Assembly: GCF_002994745.2 (NCBI RefSeq)
Contig: NC_037093.1
Coordinates: 16,255,555-16,319,554, forward strand
Direction: 5' to 3'
Source of the DNA: Rosa chinensis
Lineage: Eukaryota > Streptophyta > Magnoliopsida > Rosales > Rosaceae
DNA length: 64,000 bases
The translations under genes and the position numbers were made by a program. Positions 45,128-57,800 of the stretch are shown here, one piece after another (positions within the stretch are counted from its first letter, which is position 1; each line of letters starts with the position of its first letter). The notes under the pieces are model-generated. The model had not been told where the DNA came from. It ran no database searches and worked only from the letters and a program-made list of their open reading frames with translations.

Positions 45128-47790
45128 AATTCTGTACTAATTTCCTACTGAACCTTAAGTTGTCAGCAAGGGCTTGGTAGGTAACCACCGAGCATTTCCT
45201 ACTCAGTAATTGTACAGGGCTCAGTCCAGACTTCTAAAGAGGGTAAAGCGCTAGTCTTAGAAAAAGAAGAGGTCAAGAACATTTAAAAGTTCACTAAATG
45301 ACAGTGGAAAATGTTATAAGTATTATACGTGGAGAATTATCTAATAGGAAAGTGGGAGCAAACTGAGGGTGTCATAAAGTGAAACATATGTAATGGCAAG
45401 GCTTTTACAGGCCTGTAAAACATCAAAATAGAAACATAAGACCAGAAACTTAGAAAGCCACATTCATCCTAGTAAGACTTAATCCCCAATATCAGATACA
45501 ATGGTTCAAACGCTTTCACACTCAACAACATAGCTTCTTCATTCAAGTGTCTTGCATGATGTGCATAAATCTGAAAATCAGAGATACAGTATTACCTCCA
45601 TTAATGCAATAAGCCACTGGGGGCAATTTGATATATATATACAACAACAATGTGCCTGCAAACGTTAAAACATGTCAAAATCCAATCGTCTACCTTTTGT
45701 TTACACATGTCAATATATATCTCTAGGGACACATAAAAATCCTTTTGAAATTAATCATTGAGATACTGAGTATGAGCACCGAGTATGGGTTCCATTTCTA
45801 TCTTTTTGAAACCAAACACATATTGAGTACGGGTTTCACTTTTCCTATCCCATTTTACTTGCACACTAATTAGTATGCCTCTAGATGATGATGCTACTTG
45901 AGTGAGGTTTGTGTAATAAACCTTCTAGTCATCTGTAACTTATACACATTTTGTACTGTAGTATTTGACAAATGGATGGACGGTGCAAAGCATGGTGTAA
46001 TAAACTGTTTTCAACCGTTAAAGAACATATGCACATCTGGTAATAATGGATCAGGGAATAGCATGTTGTAAAGAATGGATAGATAGCCCATAAAATGTGC
46101 TTTATTTTGGCAGAAAATTAGTTCATGTCCATGGTTGGTGGTGGAGTGAAAAATTACTACCTTATGTAAATCAACAAGCACCTCAATGTTCTTCATAATT
46201 TACATAACCTCTAGAAGAGCTCAATCACACGAAAATATTGTCCTTCAATTCTCAACAAATTTAGAGCATTATTTCATTAACTCATTAAGTAGCTAGAGAT
46301 CTGAGTTTCATTATACTTCAGAACTCTCTAATCACCATCATCACTCAGTTTCCTCTCTTTGAGAATCTTGATTGAAATTAAGTAGTCTTAGATTTTATCA
46401 TAGTTCAGGACCAATAACACATTATTCCAATACAAGTACAAAGGTCCAATAAGGACCTATTATGACCAATAGCATCTGCATATTTGAAATGGCCATATAC
46501 AGAGTACAAGTGAATATTAGATGCATTTGTTCTATTGTAACCCATACATAGGCACATAGCATAAAAGCAATTCCCTCTACTCATTGTTTCCAATACCTGC
46601 TTTTCTCAAGGGAAAATTTTTGGTTTCTGAGCTAAAGTCGGAAGAGGCTGGTTGCTTTGAAAATACACTTGACCAGCAGGACACATAATATGCAAAGCAA
46701 CAAATCCATTTTGTGTAGATTGTGATTGATATTTTGAGATGCAGGCAAGCAAATTAGTAAACAAAAACAACAATTGGGACACCACATTCTCAGTTTTCTA
46801 TATTTCTTGTAGTGTGTGTTCTTAAAAGAAGAAAGCAGCACATTGTGTGAATTTAAAACCAGCTATTTCAAATAATGGAATGATGAAGGATAGAATTATT
46901 GACCTTTTTAAAGTCAAGCTTGTGCAGGCAAGGTGGTGCTTCGTCTTCTGGAAGACCTTTCTTCTGATATCCCAACTTCTTGTTATTTAAACCTTTCAGT
47001 AGCTTAAAACAAGACTGCCAATGCACATGCAAATGCAAAATTTCAACTGATGAGCTGGATAAGTTGTATGCATATTGGAACTGTGTATGGTTCCACCAGA
47101 GGAAACTCTATTTAAATCGTATATATTGAACACTGCATGTGAATAAACTTGATTTCCATATCTTGAAACATGACTTCAACTAAATATCATTCTAACCAGA
47201 CACCGTAAATATATGTTTGGCATTGTGATCGATTGAAACAATCATGATCTAGACTCTTTACTTCTTGAATGAGGAAATAAATTCAGAAAACAATGCTACA
47301 AACTCAGAAAATTGAAGACCTTGACAGTGGCTATCGGAAGAGAAAACATCTACAAGTTCATCGATGAGTTTAGTGAAGTAGATTTAGTGCACTAGATCAA
47401 GCTTCTACATTAAAAATTTAATATTTCACTGATGCAATTTTGCATTTATTAGTTACATGGAACCGGGCTTGGTAAATTAGTTAAACTCTATCCACACTAC
47501 TGGAGAACGCCAACAAAGAGGTTATATTAAAACCAATTTTGAAATTCCCAAGATATCAAAGAAAGGGAGAATTTGAAATGTAAACCTGTATTCGTCACAT
47601 TGGCCCATAGACATTTGCTATTCTGCATATTAGTAATAATTACAGCTTTTTGTACTCCAGTTGTGCATCAGTATATAATTATTTGCAGTCAATCCTCTGT
47701 TTGGGATGATAATTCTCCCAGAAGTTCTGCAATAGCATTATTGTTCAGACGTTAGTCCTCCATTTTGCTACAAATGTCAGTTATTATCTC
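45128..47790 (-). pseudogene. LACS-like relic, copy C, downstream of TNL2
   Basis: No open reading frame. 45165-45290 matches the LACS 5' flank at 13915-14040. 46090-46640 matches 610-1180 of copy A (for example aaggtccaataaggacct). 46850-47110 matches 1400-1640. 47160-47790 matches 1810-2340 and 4330-4880, including a degenerate AMP-binding exon at about 47600-47690. Collinearity with copy A shows that both TNL genes carry the same decayed LACS gene downstream. Confidence 0.65.
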
Positions 47791-47795
47791 TGAAA

Positions 47796-50700
47796 TCAGG
47801 AAATTTTCACGGAAGGAAACGATACCTTATAAACTTCACCACCAAGAAATTTGCTGGTGAGGTTCTCTGAACAGATTAGCTTCATACAAATGTCTTCATT
47901 GGGTGGCATTACAAGGTGGACCCCAACACTTTTTAAGGACGCCTCAGAGTGACTATGTTGATAAATAATGACTCGACACATAAAAGGTGGCAATGGACGC
48001 ATATAACCAAATCGCCACATTTCAAGGAATGGAACATAGTGCAGCCACACATGATCAACATGTTGTGGGAAGAAATTTGAAACAAGTACTTCATTGATGT
48101 GAATACAGACCTCAAAAGAGAAAACAGCAGAAGTATCTTGCAGCTTTTGATCAATAGCAACACAGAGAGCCAATCCTGTGTTGTCCCATTTGAAATGTGC
48201 AAGTGTTTCAATACAAAATTCAAACCGTCGATGCCCCTTGAAATCCATTTGACAGCTGAACCACTTTGGAATCCCGCTTCTTGGAACTGGAAATGTAATT
48301 GTGAATTTGAATTGCTGAGAAGATAGGAGTCGAGAGAAGAGATCAGCGTGCACCTCATCATCTTCCTTGTTTGCCATCTGAACCAAATTTTGACAGAGTC
48401 TCCAGCAATTAGTCAAGTCCATCTCCTCAATCATTTGTGATTCTCTACGCTCCAAAATGTTTGACAACTTTGAAATTCTTTCCAATGATACACAATCCCT
48501 CACATACAACCGGCCAATCCTTGGTGGGAGCTCTGGAATTTCTTCGAGCCTCGTGCAGCCTCTCAAATTGAGTTCCCACAAGTTGACAAATTTGTTGATC
48601 ATGCATTCAGGAAGAATAACAATAGGGCTTCTTGATAAATCAAGTTCATTTAAAGTGGATGCACAATCAAGGGACGCGAGGAAATCAATATTAGACAAAT
48701 TGCATTGAGTCACATGGAATTGATTTAGCCAAGGAAGTGCCAAATTGTATTTAGTGTCTGGCTCTGGCTCCAATGAACTGCCTGCATTTCGTCTCTTTCT
48801 TTTTGATAAAGAGTTACGGTATTGATGTGAAACCTTTGAGTAAGTTGGAAGCACTTCAAAGTCCACCTTATTTGGGAATCCTACGAGTTTTGGGCACTCG
48901 TACAAACAAACGCTCTTCAGATTTTGCAATTCATAAATGCTGCAAGGTAGATATGTGAGGTTTCGACAATCACGCAACAGCAACTCTTCAAGGTTAATTA
49001 GATATCCAATGGATGAAGGCAATTCTTTGATGCCAGTGCCGAATAGAATCAAGGATGTCATGTATTTCATCTCTCCCACAATTTCAGGGAAATTCTCCAG
49101 CCTTGCGCAGAGGTCGAGATCAATGGCTTCCAGGGATCTCCAGTTGACTTTTCCAGGAAGCATCACTAGTTTAGAGCATCCTTCAAGATTCAGGTTAACA
49201 AGTTTTTCCAGGTATCCAACTGAAGGGTGAATCTCCACTAATCTTGTGCACCAACTTAGATCTAGGAACTGTAAGTTTGGGCTTCCAGACAGGTCTGGGC
49301 TTTGTGCTAAGAATTCACATCCCTTCATATTTAAGGATTTCAAATTTTGCATACTCTGTCATAACAAAGCAGAAAAAGAATCAAATGGATATTGGTAAGG
49401 TCTGAAGAATTTAATAATTGAAAATTTATAAATACCTTGAATCTTTCTCCAAAGTGTGAGATGCGGCTGCAAGGCATGCTAAAATGAACCATTTTCTTTG
49501 TATTAAAATTGGAGGGCAAATATTCTAGTGGATATTTAGGCCAATCAAATAACCGCAATTGACACGGGAGATCAACAACCTCTCCACAAAACCGTCCATT
49601 GACATTTATAAAGATTGTAAGATTTTTCATCTTTTTGAAGCATTTAGGACTCAAGTGTATCACATCTTCTATGGGCATCTTTACCATTATGCCCTCAATT
49701 TTACTTGTTCCCTAGTATGAAAAGGGCAATTGTATTAGCGAAACAAGTACTTTAATCATAAATAACAACTGTTTTGATTTTTATTCCTTCTTTAACAACA
49801 GACATAGAGAATCACCCTGACCTGACTCCCATGTATATATATAAATCTGAGCATGTAGGAACTACTTACAGTGTTTTCTATTAGAACGTCCTGCACATCC
49901 TTGTGATGCCACAATCTGCTTCGCTCACCAGGCTCTATAGACTCTTTCAAAACTTTATCTTTTCCCATCTCTTCTAGCAAATCATGCATGCAAATCTGAC
50001 CATATCCACCAATATATATGAGAGCCTTTTCTTCGAGAACTTTAATACTATGCTCGGGGTTGATGCGGTCACAACCTTCAAGTATTTGTATCACGTCATT
50101 TATCTTTTGACTTTTGAAGAAACATGCAATGTCAAGGAAAACTGTTTGCACTGTATCTTGCAGTCCATCATAACTGATCATGAGAATATCTTGAATGCGC
50201 CTAGGAGGACTTTTTTTAAAACCATCTAACATAGCTTGCCATTTATGTATAGAGGTATCACATAGATATGAACCTAAAACTTCCAGGGCAAGTGGAATCC
50301 CTTGAGCATATTTAACAACAGTAGTAACTGACAGTTTCTCATTATCATCCAAATTCTTATTATCCTTGAAGGCATTTGAACTGAAAAGCTCAAGAGCTTC
50401 ATAATGACCTAGTTCATGAACCTTGTATATTGGTTTCACTTGATGAGCAATCAACAAATGCTCATCTCTTGTTGTTATGATAACTCTGCTGCCGTGACCA
50501 AACCAATCAATTCTCCCAGCTAATTTCTCTAACTGGTCCAAATTATCCACATCGTCAACAATTAAGAGAATCCTTTTATTTCTCAACCTTTCACGCAACA
50601 AAGTGATTCCTTCATGAATGTTGTATATTTTCAATTCTTTCTGCCCCACAATCTTAGACAAAAGAATATTTTGTAGGTTAACTAAACCTCCCTGTTGCTC

Positions 50701-51615
50701 TGAACCTTGTCTAACATTTGCCAAAAAGCAGCTACCATCAAACTTATGGGCAATTGTATTGTGAACAGCTTTAGCAATTGTTGTCTTCCCTATTCCGCCA
50801 ATTCCCCATATTCCTACCATGCGTACATCACTTCCGCCAACATCTAACATTTCAAGTATATGTTCTACCCGAGAGTCTAGCCCAACTTGGCACTTTGGCA
50901 TATCCAAATAGATAGGTTCTTTTACTTGTGCGGTAATCTCTTCAACAATTTTATCAATAAATTCATATTCATACCTGCCGTGTTAAAATCAAATGAAACA
51001 TTTGATAAAATAAACCTTGCTACTTCGGAAAAGAACAGTATTGTATAATAATCACACACCTATAAAACAACATAAAACTTTTACTAGATTAAGAGCATGC
51101 ATGATATACCCGCCCGAGAAATGCCACCCAGACAAATTTGCTGCTTCTGAAAGAGCTGCTCTCCATCTTAACACCTTGTCCATGTCATCCTTGAATCTGC
51201 GCTCATGCTCTGCAACTGCCTCACCAAATTTGCCTCCTTGGTGTCTTACGTCCGATGGATCCACTTTGTAAAAGATTGGCCGAACCATTTGGTTATTTGA
51301 TCTTCTACATCCAAGGATATGAACTAGTTCATCCAAGCACCACTTTGAGGATGCATAGTTTTCGGAGAAGACGATAAGGGACAGCTTTGATCCTTCAATG
51401 GCTCGGAGAAGTGCTTGTGATATTTCCTCTCCTCTTGTAAGCTCATCGTCTATGAAGGTGTTGATCCTGTTGAGAACCAAATACCTGTGCAAATGACCTG
51501 TGAAAGCGTAGCGAGTATCCTCGCCCCTGAAACTCAGAAACACATCGTGTGTGTATGAACGGGTGGAAAAATGAACAGAAGAGAATGAGGAAGAAGCTCT
51601 CGATTGGATGGCCAT
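47796..51615 (-). CDS. TNL2: TIR-NB-ARC-LRR immune receptor, four exons
   Basis: Paralogue of TNL1 with the same exon plan: 51615-51110, 50974-49870, 49711-49436, 49355-47796; GT..AG introns, continuous frame, 1148 codons plus stop. TIR: YTHDVFLSFRGEDTR near residue 20-35 and SSKWCLDEL with the conserved Glu. NB-ARC: P-loop GIGGIGKTT, kinase-2 ILLIVDDVD, GSRVIITTR, GIPLAL (Ile where GLPL is usual), MHDLLEEMG. LRR in exons 3-4, then a C-JID region with VPRSGIPKWFS and a KVSFPSVKIS end that TNL1 has lost. An insert relative to TNL1 in exon 4 contains KRKRR. Start MAIQ is conserved with TNL1; an in-frame ATG 78 bases upstream is possible. A Sirevirus LTR begins 360 bases upstream. Confidence 0.9.
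48776..48822 (-). other. basic insert in TNL2 LRR exon
   Basis: The coding strand reads RNSLSKRKRRNAGSS between the shared YSKVSH and EPEPDT segments; TNL1 has a shorter, non-basic link. KRKRR resembles a monopartite nuclear localisation signal. Nuclear action is known for some TNLs, but this site is only a candidate. Confidence 0.5.
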
Positions 51616-51748
51616 TAGATCTGAGGAGTTGTATAATTGCTGGTGAAATGAAGAAGGGGCTCTCAATAGGCACGCACTGATCACAGTTTTCAACTTCTTT
51701 TTGTTTTTTTTTTTAATTTTTGCCTCTAGACAAAGTGGACTGATGAGT

Positions 51749-51754
51749 CACGTG
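51749..51754. promoter_or_regulatory. G-box upstream of TNL2
   Basis: CACGTG at about 135 bases upstream of the TNL2 start; a W-box core TTGACC follows at 51778-51783. TNL1 also has a CACGTG upstream (9030-9035). Functional role is inferred only. Confidence 0.35.
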
Positions 51755-51974
51755 ACCACAGAAAAGAGCATTTCACATTGACCAACGAATGGGTGGAAGT
51801 GACTGACCAACCAGCTCTTGCTTTAGTGGTAAAGAATAAAGAAAGGAGGTTGTTTAGATTTTAGGAATATTAACCTTATCTTGTAGAGAAAGATATTAAC
51901 CTTATCTTGTAAAAAAAGAATAATAGATAAACAAATAGAAGGATGTTTATACATAAATAAGTAGCCGTTACAAG

Positions 51975-52830
51975 TGAAAATACTAGATGGAACCAGTGTT
52001 GATAAAATACTTTTTCTCAAGAGTTTAATCAAAGAAAGTATGATACATAACACGAAGATTTGCTAACGCAGTGTAAACCTCTCCACTGAGGAAACTTCAC
52101 TGCGTGGCTTTTAACGTAGCCAACACGAAAAATCAATCCAATATTAAACACTAGAGTTTACAGAATACAAGTAGTGTTGTTCACAACAAACACCTTTTCT
52201 TAGCAACAAATGCTAACTTGTTTTACAACCATTCTAACTCTAGATTCAACATTCCAGGCAATCAATCTTCAGCCTTCCTTTCACTCAATTGAATCACTGA
52301 TCTTGAGAGTGAATGTAAAAGATTATGCAAAGTAATACATGAAACAATTAAAGAGGGTTTTTTGAAAACGATTTGAACAAAACAAGAAGTTCAAAGAGAA
52401 ACCAGTTTCAGCCGTCAAAAACCCTACTCAAAACTTTAGTTTTGAAACCTTTTTATAAGGGAGAAAAACTCCCCCTCAATCAAATCTTTTCTTGATAATT
52501 GATTAAGATAAATATAGAAAGATTTAAAACAGTTTTTGAATGTGCAATCGATACTTTCCTAACAAGGTCTCAAATTGATATGCATGTTAAAAACCATTTT
52601 AATGCATAAGGGATTATTGACTTAATACAACCGATATGCATATCAATTTAGATTTATACCAACCAATATGGAATGAATACACATTAAACTCAAGATCAGT
52701 GACTCGATTTGACTTGATCTTGTCTTCAAGAACCGATCTTGTGATCTTTCTCTTTGCTTCCTTGAAGCTCCGGTTTCCTCGTCGTAGTGGGAAATCATAT
52801 GTTGAATGGTAATAGGCCAATGTACTTACA
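51975..52830 (-). repeat. 3' LTR of Sirevirus-like element
   Basis: On the element strand TGTAAGTACATTGG...CTAGTATTTTCA. Contains a TATA-like CTTATAAAAAGG at 52449-52460. It is the LTR next to TNL2. Confidence 0.9.
52449..52460 (-). promoter_or_regulatory. TATA box in Sirevirus LTR
   Basis: CTTATAAAAAGG on the minus strand; the same box lies in the 5' LTR at about 60533-60545. It is placed and oriented so that a transcript starting in the 3' LTR would run toward TNL2. Confidence 0.5.
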
Positions 52831-52831
52831 A

Positions 52832-52848
52832 TCTCCCCCTTTGGGCAT
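52832..52848 (-). other. polypurine tract adjacent to 3' LTR
   Basis: On the element strand CCCAAAGGGGGAGAT directly before TGTAAGTACA. Two further polypurine runs of the same look lie upstream: AAAGGGGAGAAG at about 53116-53128 and GAGGGGGAGAAG at about 53761-53773. Repeated polypurine tracts are a recognised Sirevirus trait. Confidence 0.8.
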
Positions 52849-53074
52849 TCCCATTCAACGCATGATTTTTCATCTTTTGTCCTGCAAGTTAGGTTTCACA
52901 GATAAACACTAATCACTAAACAAAGGGTGCTACTTGGAGTAAGGAATCAGTTTCCATCCTTTTCCGGATCCAAGTAGCCAAAATACGATTACTTAAGAAT
53001 AATAATAGCAAGCATCCTAAGAGTATCTGTGCTTATGCACTTACACACCAAAAAAAACTTTTGTCCATCAAAAA

Positions 53075-53566
53075 TTAAAAATGCAGAAACAGAAATAAAG
53101 TAAGAAAAATCAAGTTACTTCTCCCCTTTGAATGGGAGGGCACGTCAAATTCCTCACAAAGCTTGGTGACGGTGTCCAGAAATTCCTCTTCATCCATGGA
53201 ATCCGAGCTTTCCTCTGGTGCGACAGGCTCCTGCATGGCATGGGATGGACCGGGAGCGTCAAACCCGGGAGGGTGGCGCTGCATGTTCCGGATCTCCTGT
53301 GTGAGAGTGGTCAGGGCATGACGAGTTCGAACCAGAAGAGAATGCATGTCGTCCATGTCCGTCGTGAGGCAAGCAATTCGCCAGTCAGCCACTAGAATCT
53401 GATCACGGAGACTTTCCAGAGAGACAGGAGGAGGAGGACTCCGACTGCGTGTACGATGCATGCCGGGATGGAGAATCCCGGCTCTGGCAGCTGCCTGACG
53501 ACCTTCTTCTGGAGGAGGCAGGCGGCGATGTCCTCCAAGGCGAGTTGTTTGCTGTGAGCGAACCAT
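53075..53566 (-). CDS. extra downstream ORF of Sirevirus-like element, function unknown
   Basis: Open frame of about 163 codons from ATG at 53566 in the context ACCATGG; the frame is open upstream to 53686. The protein starts MVRSQQTTRLGGHRRLPPPE, has an RTRSRSPPPP segment, a helical stretch LESLRDQILVADWRIACL then TLTQEIRNM that could form a coiled coil, and an acidic end with EESSDSMDEEEFLDTVTKL. No signal peptide or transmembrane segment is convincing. I do not recognise it. A good 3' splice site (ttggttgtctctgtgtgcag) lies just upstream of the ATG, so it could be made from a spliced RNA. Some Sireviruses carry an envelope-like or other frame here. Confidence 0.55.
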   Translation of the reverse strand: MVRSQQTTRLGGHRRLPPPEEGRQAAARAGILHPGMHRTRSRSPPPPVSLESLRDQILVADWRIACLTTDMDDMHSLLVRTRHALTTLTQEIRNMQRHPPGFDAPGPSHAMQEPVAPEESSDSMDEEEFLDTVTKLCEEFDVPSHSKGRSNLIFLTLFLFLHF

Positions 53567-53689
53567 GGTGAGAGAGCAGTGGGTGAAAGAACCTGCACAC
53601 AGAGACAACCAAGAGTAAAATCCGAGGGAGACAAGAGAGGCTATATGTAGTGAACAGTTAGGTTTTAGGAAGACCAAGGAACACACCGA

Positions 53690-54805
53690 TTGGGAGAACG
53701 GCTCAAATGGGGAGAGAAGTTATGACAATTTATTTTCCCTAGATATATGCATGCAGATAACTTCTCCCCCTCAACTTAGGCATAATCATTATGGAAATTA
53801 ATTGTAGGCAGATTACCATCAAGGAAGGAAACGAAGAGCCAAAATATATTCAGGGAATCTGCAAGTATATCAGAGGATCGTTTCCTTTGCAAGTATCAAG
53901 GCAATGAATGCATAGGTCATATCGAGGAGAGAAAATATAGCGAAGTTTAATCACAGAGAGCACAGATCACTTAGTGGAAGGCACATAGTTCAGAGTACGA
54001 AGCATGATGTATTCTCTCAACAATAAGAATTGGTACTCATAGTTAGACCTTAAGGAGTAAACTGGTGATAGAAGTGAATATAACCATGATGTGGGGCTTA
54101 GAAAAGATTTTAGTGTCATAGAGAAGGAGTGAAGTAAGAGAACTAAAGTAAAGCTCATGAAATCTCCTAAGAAGGAGCAGGAATCATTGTTCCCAAGCAC
54201 ATGTTTTAGTGGAGTCAAAGATCTCCTTTATTTAGTGACAAATATTACTCATGTAACAAGACTCTTCTCAGCAACTCCCAGAACAGATGTTCTTAGGGTA
54301 CTAAGCATAACAAGGATGCTCCATGGAGAAAGTCTCGAGTAGTTGTCTGCATGATTTTATGTTATGTGCAAAGATCACTCACCAGCTCGTTTCTTGCAAA
54401 CCTTAGAAAGTTCACCACAACTAAGGCCTGATTACTTTGAGAGATGGGATACAATTTTCCGTTCTCGTTTCTTACAAATCCTAGAAAGTTCACCACAACT
54501 AGGACCTGATTACTTTGAGAAGAGGGAATTAGTTATGTGAGCAAAAGAAGCAGTTCGTCTACTTCACTGAATCTCATTTGACAGAAAACAAAAGGAAACA
54601 TGCCACCACATAGGCTATAGGTGAAGATGCATAGTAGGGTTACTTGATTCAGTGACTAAACATGAGTACACAATTTCATTTGTCCAGAATAAGGCATGAT
54701 AACATAAGATACATGACTGAAAATATGTACATTTCACTAGTGACTGTGATCAAGGGATACTAGGATCACAATTTTCTCAATCAATAGTGGACAGTCATCA
54801 TTTTG
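53690..54805 (-). other. non-coding spacer of Sirevirus-like element
   Basis: Between pol and the extra frame. Contains a polypurine run at 53761-53773 and a direct repeat of the words cgtttcttgcaaa.cct.agaaagttcaccacaacta (about 54388-54425 and 54465-54505). No frame of note. Confidence 0.5.
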
Positions 54806-54807
54806 CC

Positions 54808-57800
54808 TTAATGCTTAGAACATATCCCTAGGGCATTCCTCAACATTTCAAACCTAGCAGTGTCAAGAGGCTTAGTGAACAGATCAGCAAGTTGATTTTC
54901 AGTGGGCACAAAGCTTAACTCAAGTATGTTTTGTTCAACCAAATCCCTAATAAAGTGATATCGGAGATCAATGTGCTTTGTTCGAGAGTGTTGAACAGGA
55001 TTCTTAGTGATGTTAATAGCACTAGTGTTGTCACAGAAAATAGACAACTTACCTTGAGATATGCCATAATCATGAAGCATTTGCTTCATCCAAAGTATTT
55101 GTGTGCAGCAACTTCCAGCGGCAACATATTCAGCTTCTGCAGTAGACAAGGATATGCAGTTTTGTTTCTTACTATGCCAGGCAACCAGATTGTTGCCAAT
55201 GAAAAAACATCCCCCTGAAGTGCTTTTCCGATCCTTTAAATTTCCTCCCCAGTCAGCATCAGAGTATCCTGCAATTTCTACATTAGTGTCGAAGGTATAG
55301 AAAAGGCCACAATTAACTGTACCTGCCACATAGCGGATTATTCTTTTGACAGCGTCCAGGTGAGATTCTTTGGGGTTTGCTTGAAATCGAGCACACACAC
55401 CCACACTGTAAGAGATGTCAGGTCTGCTGGCAGTGAGATAGAGCAAACTCCCGATCATACTTCGATAGAGAGTCGGATCAACTGATTTTCCTTCATGATC
55501 TTCGCTTAACTTAGTAGTTGTACTCATGGGATTGGTCACTGTCTTCTTGGAAGCAAGACCGAATTTCTTGATCAGGTTCTCAGCGTATTTTGATTGAGAG
55601 AGAAACAAACCTGTGTCTATCTGCTTTACTTGCAGTCCAAGAAAATACGTTAGTTCACCACACATGCTCATTTCAAATTCACTTTCCATGACAGATTGAA
55701 ATTCTTTGACAAAGTATTTAGAAGTGGAACCAAATACAATATCATCAACATACACTTGGGCAATGATAATGTCATTTTTGGTTCGTTTCACAAACAATGT
55801 TTTATCTATGGATCCTCTAGCATACCCTTTTCCCACAAGATGAGTGGATAGTCTCTCATACCAGGCTCGAGGAGCCTGCTTTAGCCCATACAGGGCTTTC
55901 TTGAGCCGGTAGACATGATCTAGGTTGTGTGGATCTTGGAAACCTGGAGGCTGCTCTACATAAACTTCCTCCTGAAGAAATCCATTCAGAAAGGCAGTTT
56001 TGACATCCATTTGAAACAATTTGAACCGGAGATGACAAGCAATGGATAGAAGTAATCTAACAGATTCCAACCTAGCTACAGGAGCAAAAGTCTCGTCAAA
56101 GTCAAGTCCTTCGACCTGTGAATATCCCTGAGCAACTAGTCTGGCTTTATTCCTAATCACGTTTCCTTTTTCATCGCTTTTATTTCTGAAAATCCACTTA
56201 GTTCCTATAACATTGCACTTACTAGGCCTTGGTACTAAGTACCATACATCATTCCTAGTAAACTGATTCAGTTCATCTTGCATGGCGCTAATCCAGTTAT
56301 CATCCAACAAGGCTGCCTTAATATTTTTTGGTTCAATAATGGACACAAAACCAAAATGAGATATAATGTTCATGCTTACCAAATTTTCGGTAATGAAACA
56401 CAGTAATACATTTTCTTCACTTACCTCAGAGGGACTTACCTGAACTGCAGCCTTTCTCCTTGTCATCGGACCATCTGTTAGATTGCCGATGATATCTTGA
56501 GTGGAGTGATCTTTTTGAACTTGCTTGAACCCTCTTCTTTGGGTGGGAGCTGGTTCAAAAATGTTGTCATGGATTTCCTCTTCCTCTTCCTCAGATGATG
56601 TTTCAGTATTCTGTGAAGGTGTGACCGAGAAGGGTGAGGTATCTGCAAATGTTACTTCCTGTTTCACACATTGATCATCAATAGAAACATTAATGGATTC
56701 CATAACAACACGAGTTCTTTTATTGTAAACCCTATATGCTCTGCTGTTCAGAGAATACCCCAAGAACACACCATCATCACTTCTAGCATCAAACTTACCA
56801 AGGTGTTCTCTATCTCGTAGAATGTAACAAGGACTGCCAAAAACATGAAAGTGTTTAACATTTGGCTTCTTACCTTTCCACAGCTCGTAAGCAGTTTGAT
56901 CATTTCCTGGTCTAAGGAATACTCTATTTATTGTGTAGCAAGCAGTGCTGATCGCCTCAGCCCAAAAGTTTTTGCTTAAACCTGCAGCGTGTAGTAATAC
57001 TCGAGCCATGTCTAGCAGTACCCTATTTTTCCTTTCCACTATCCCATTTTGTTGAGGGGTTATTGGAGCTGAGAACTCATGTGACACACCAAGCTCATGA
57101 CAGTAGTTAGAAAAAGAGGCATTTTTAAATTCAGTTCCATTATCTGATCTTATTCTCACTAAACAGTTATTAGATGATTGTTTCTCAATGATTAATTTTT
57201 GACTCAAGTTCTTAAAGGACTCAAACGTTTCAGTTTTGTCTTTCAAGAAGTTTACCCAGGTGTATCTTGAGAAATCATCTACAACTACTAGTATGTAGCT
57301 CTTACCTCCAAGACTTTCAGATTGAGCTGGTCCCATGAGATCCATGTGTAATAGTTCCAATACTTGTGAGGTTGTCGCAGAATTTACCATTCTGTGAGGT
57401 GCCTTAGTTTGCTTTCCAACCTTGCAGTCTCCACACATCTTGTCAGTTTTACCTTTTAAATTTGGCAAGCCTCGGACACATTGTTTGGAAGATAATTTCA
57501 GCAAGTCCTGATAGTTGATATGTCCCATCTTTCTGTGCCAAAGTTCAAAGGTTTCCTCTGTGGATTTAACAGACAAACAAGACTGCAAACTAGAAGATTC
57601 ATTTGCTTGAATATGATAACAGTTATCAACAGATCTCATACCTCCCATGATACCTTCACCTTTCTGATTTAGGACCAAACATCTCTGTTTGTTAAACCAC
57701 ACATCTTCATAGTCATCAGCCAAATGGCTGACGCTAATCAGATTTGCAGTTAATCCTTCAACAAATAACACATTTTTAAGGTTAGGTATACCTGGAGTGT

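Noticed and set aside
52614..52820. 68-residue frame duplicated at 60700-60930.
   Set aside because: Lies inside the two LTRs of the Sirevirus-like element; identity between copies is due to the LTRs.
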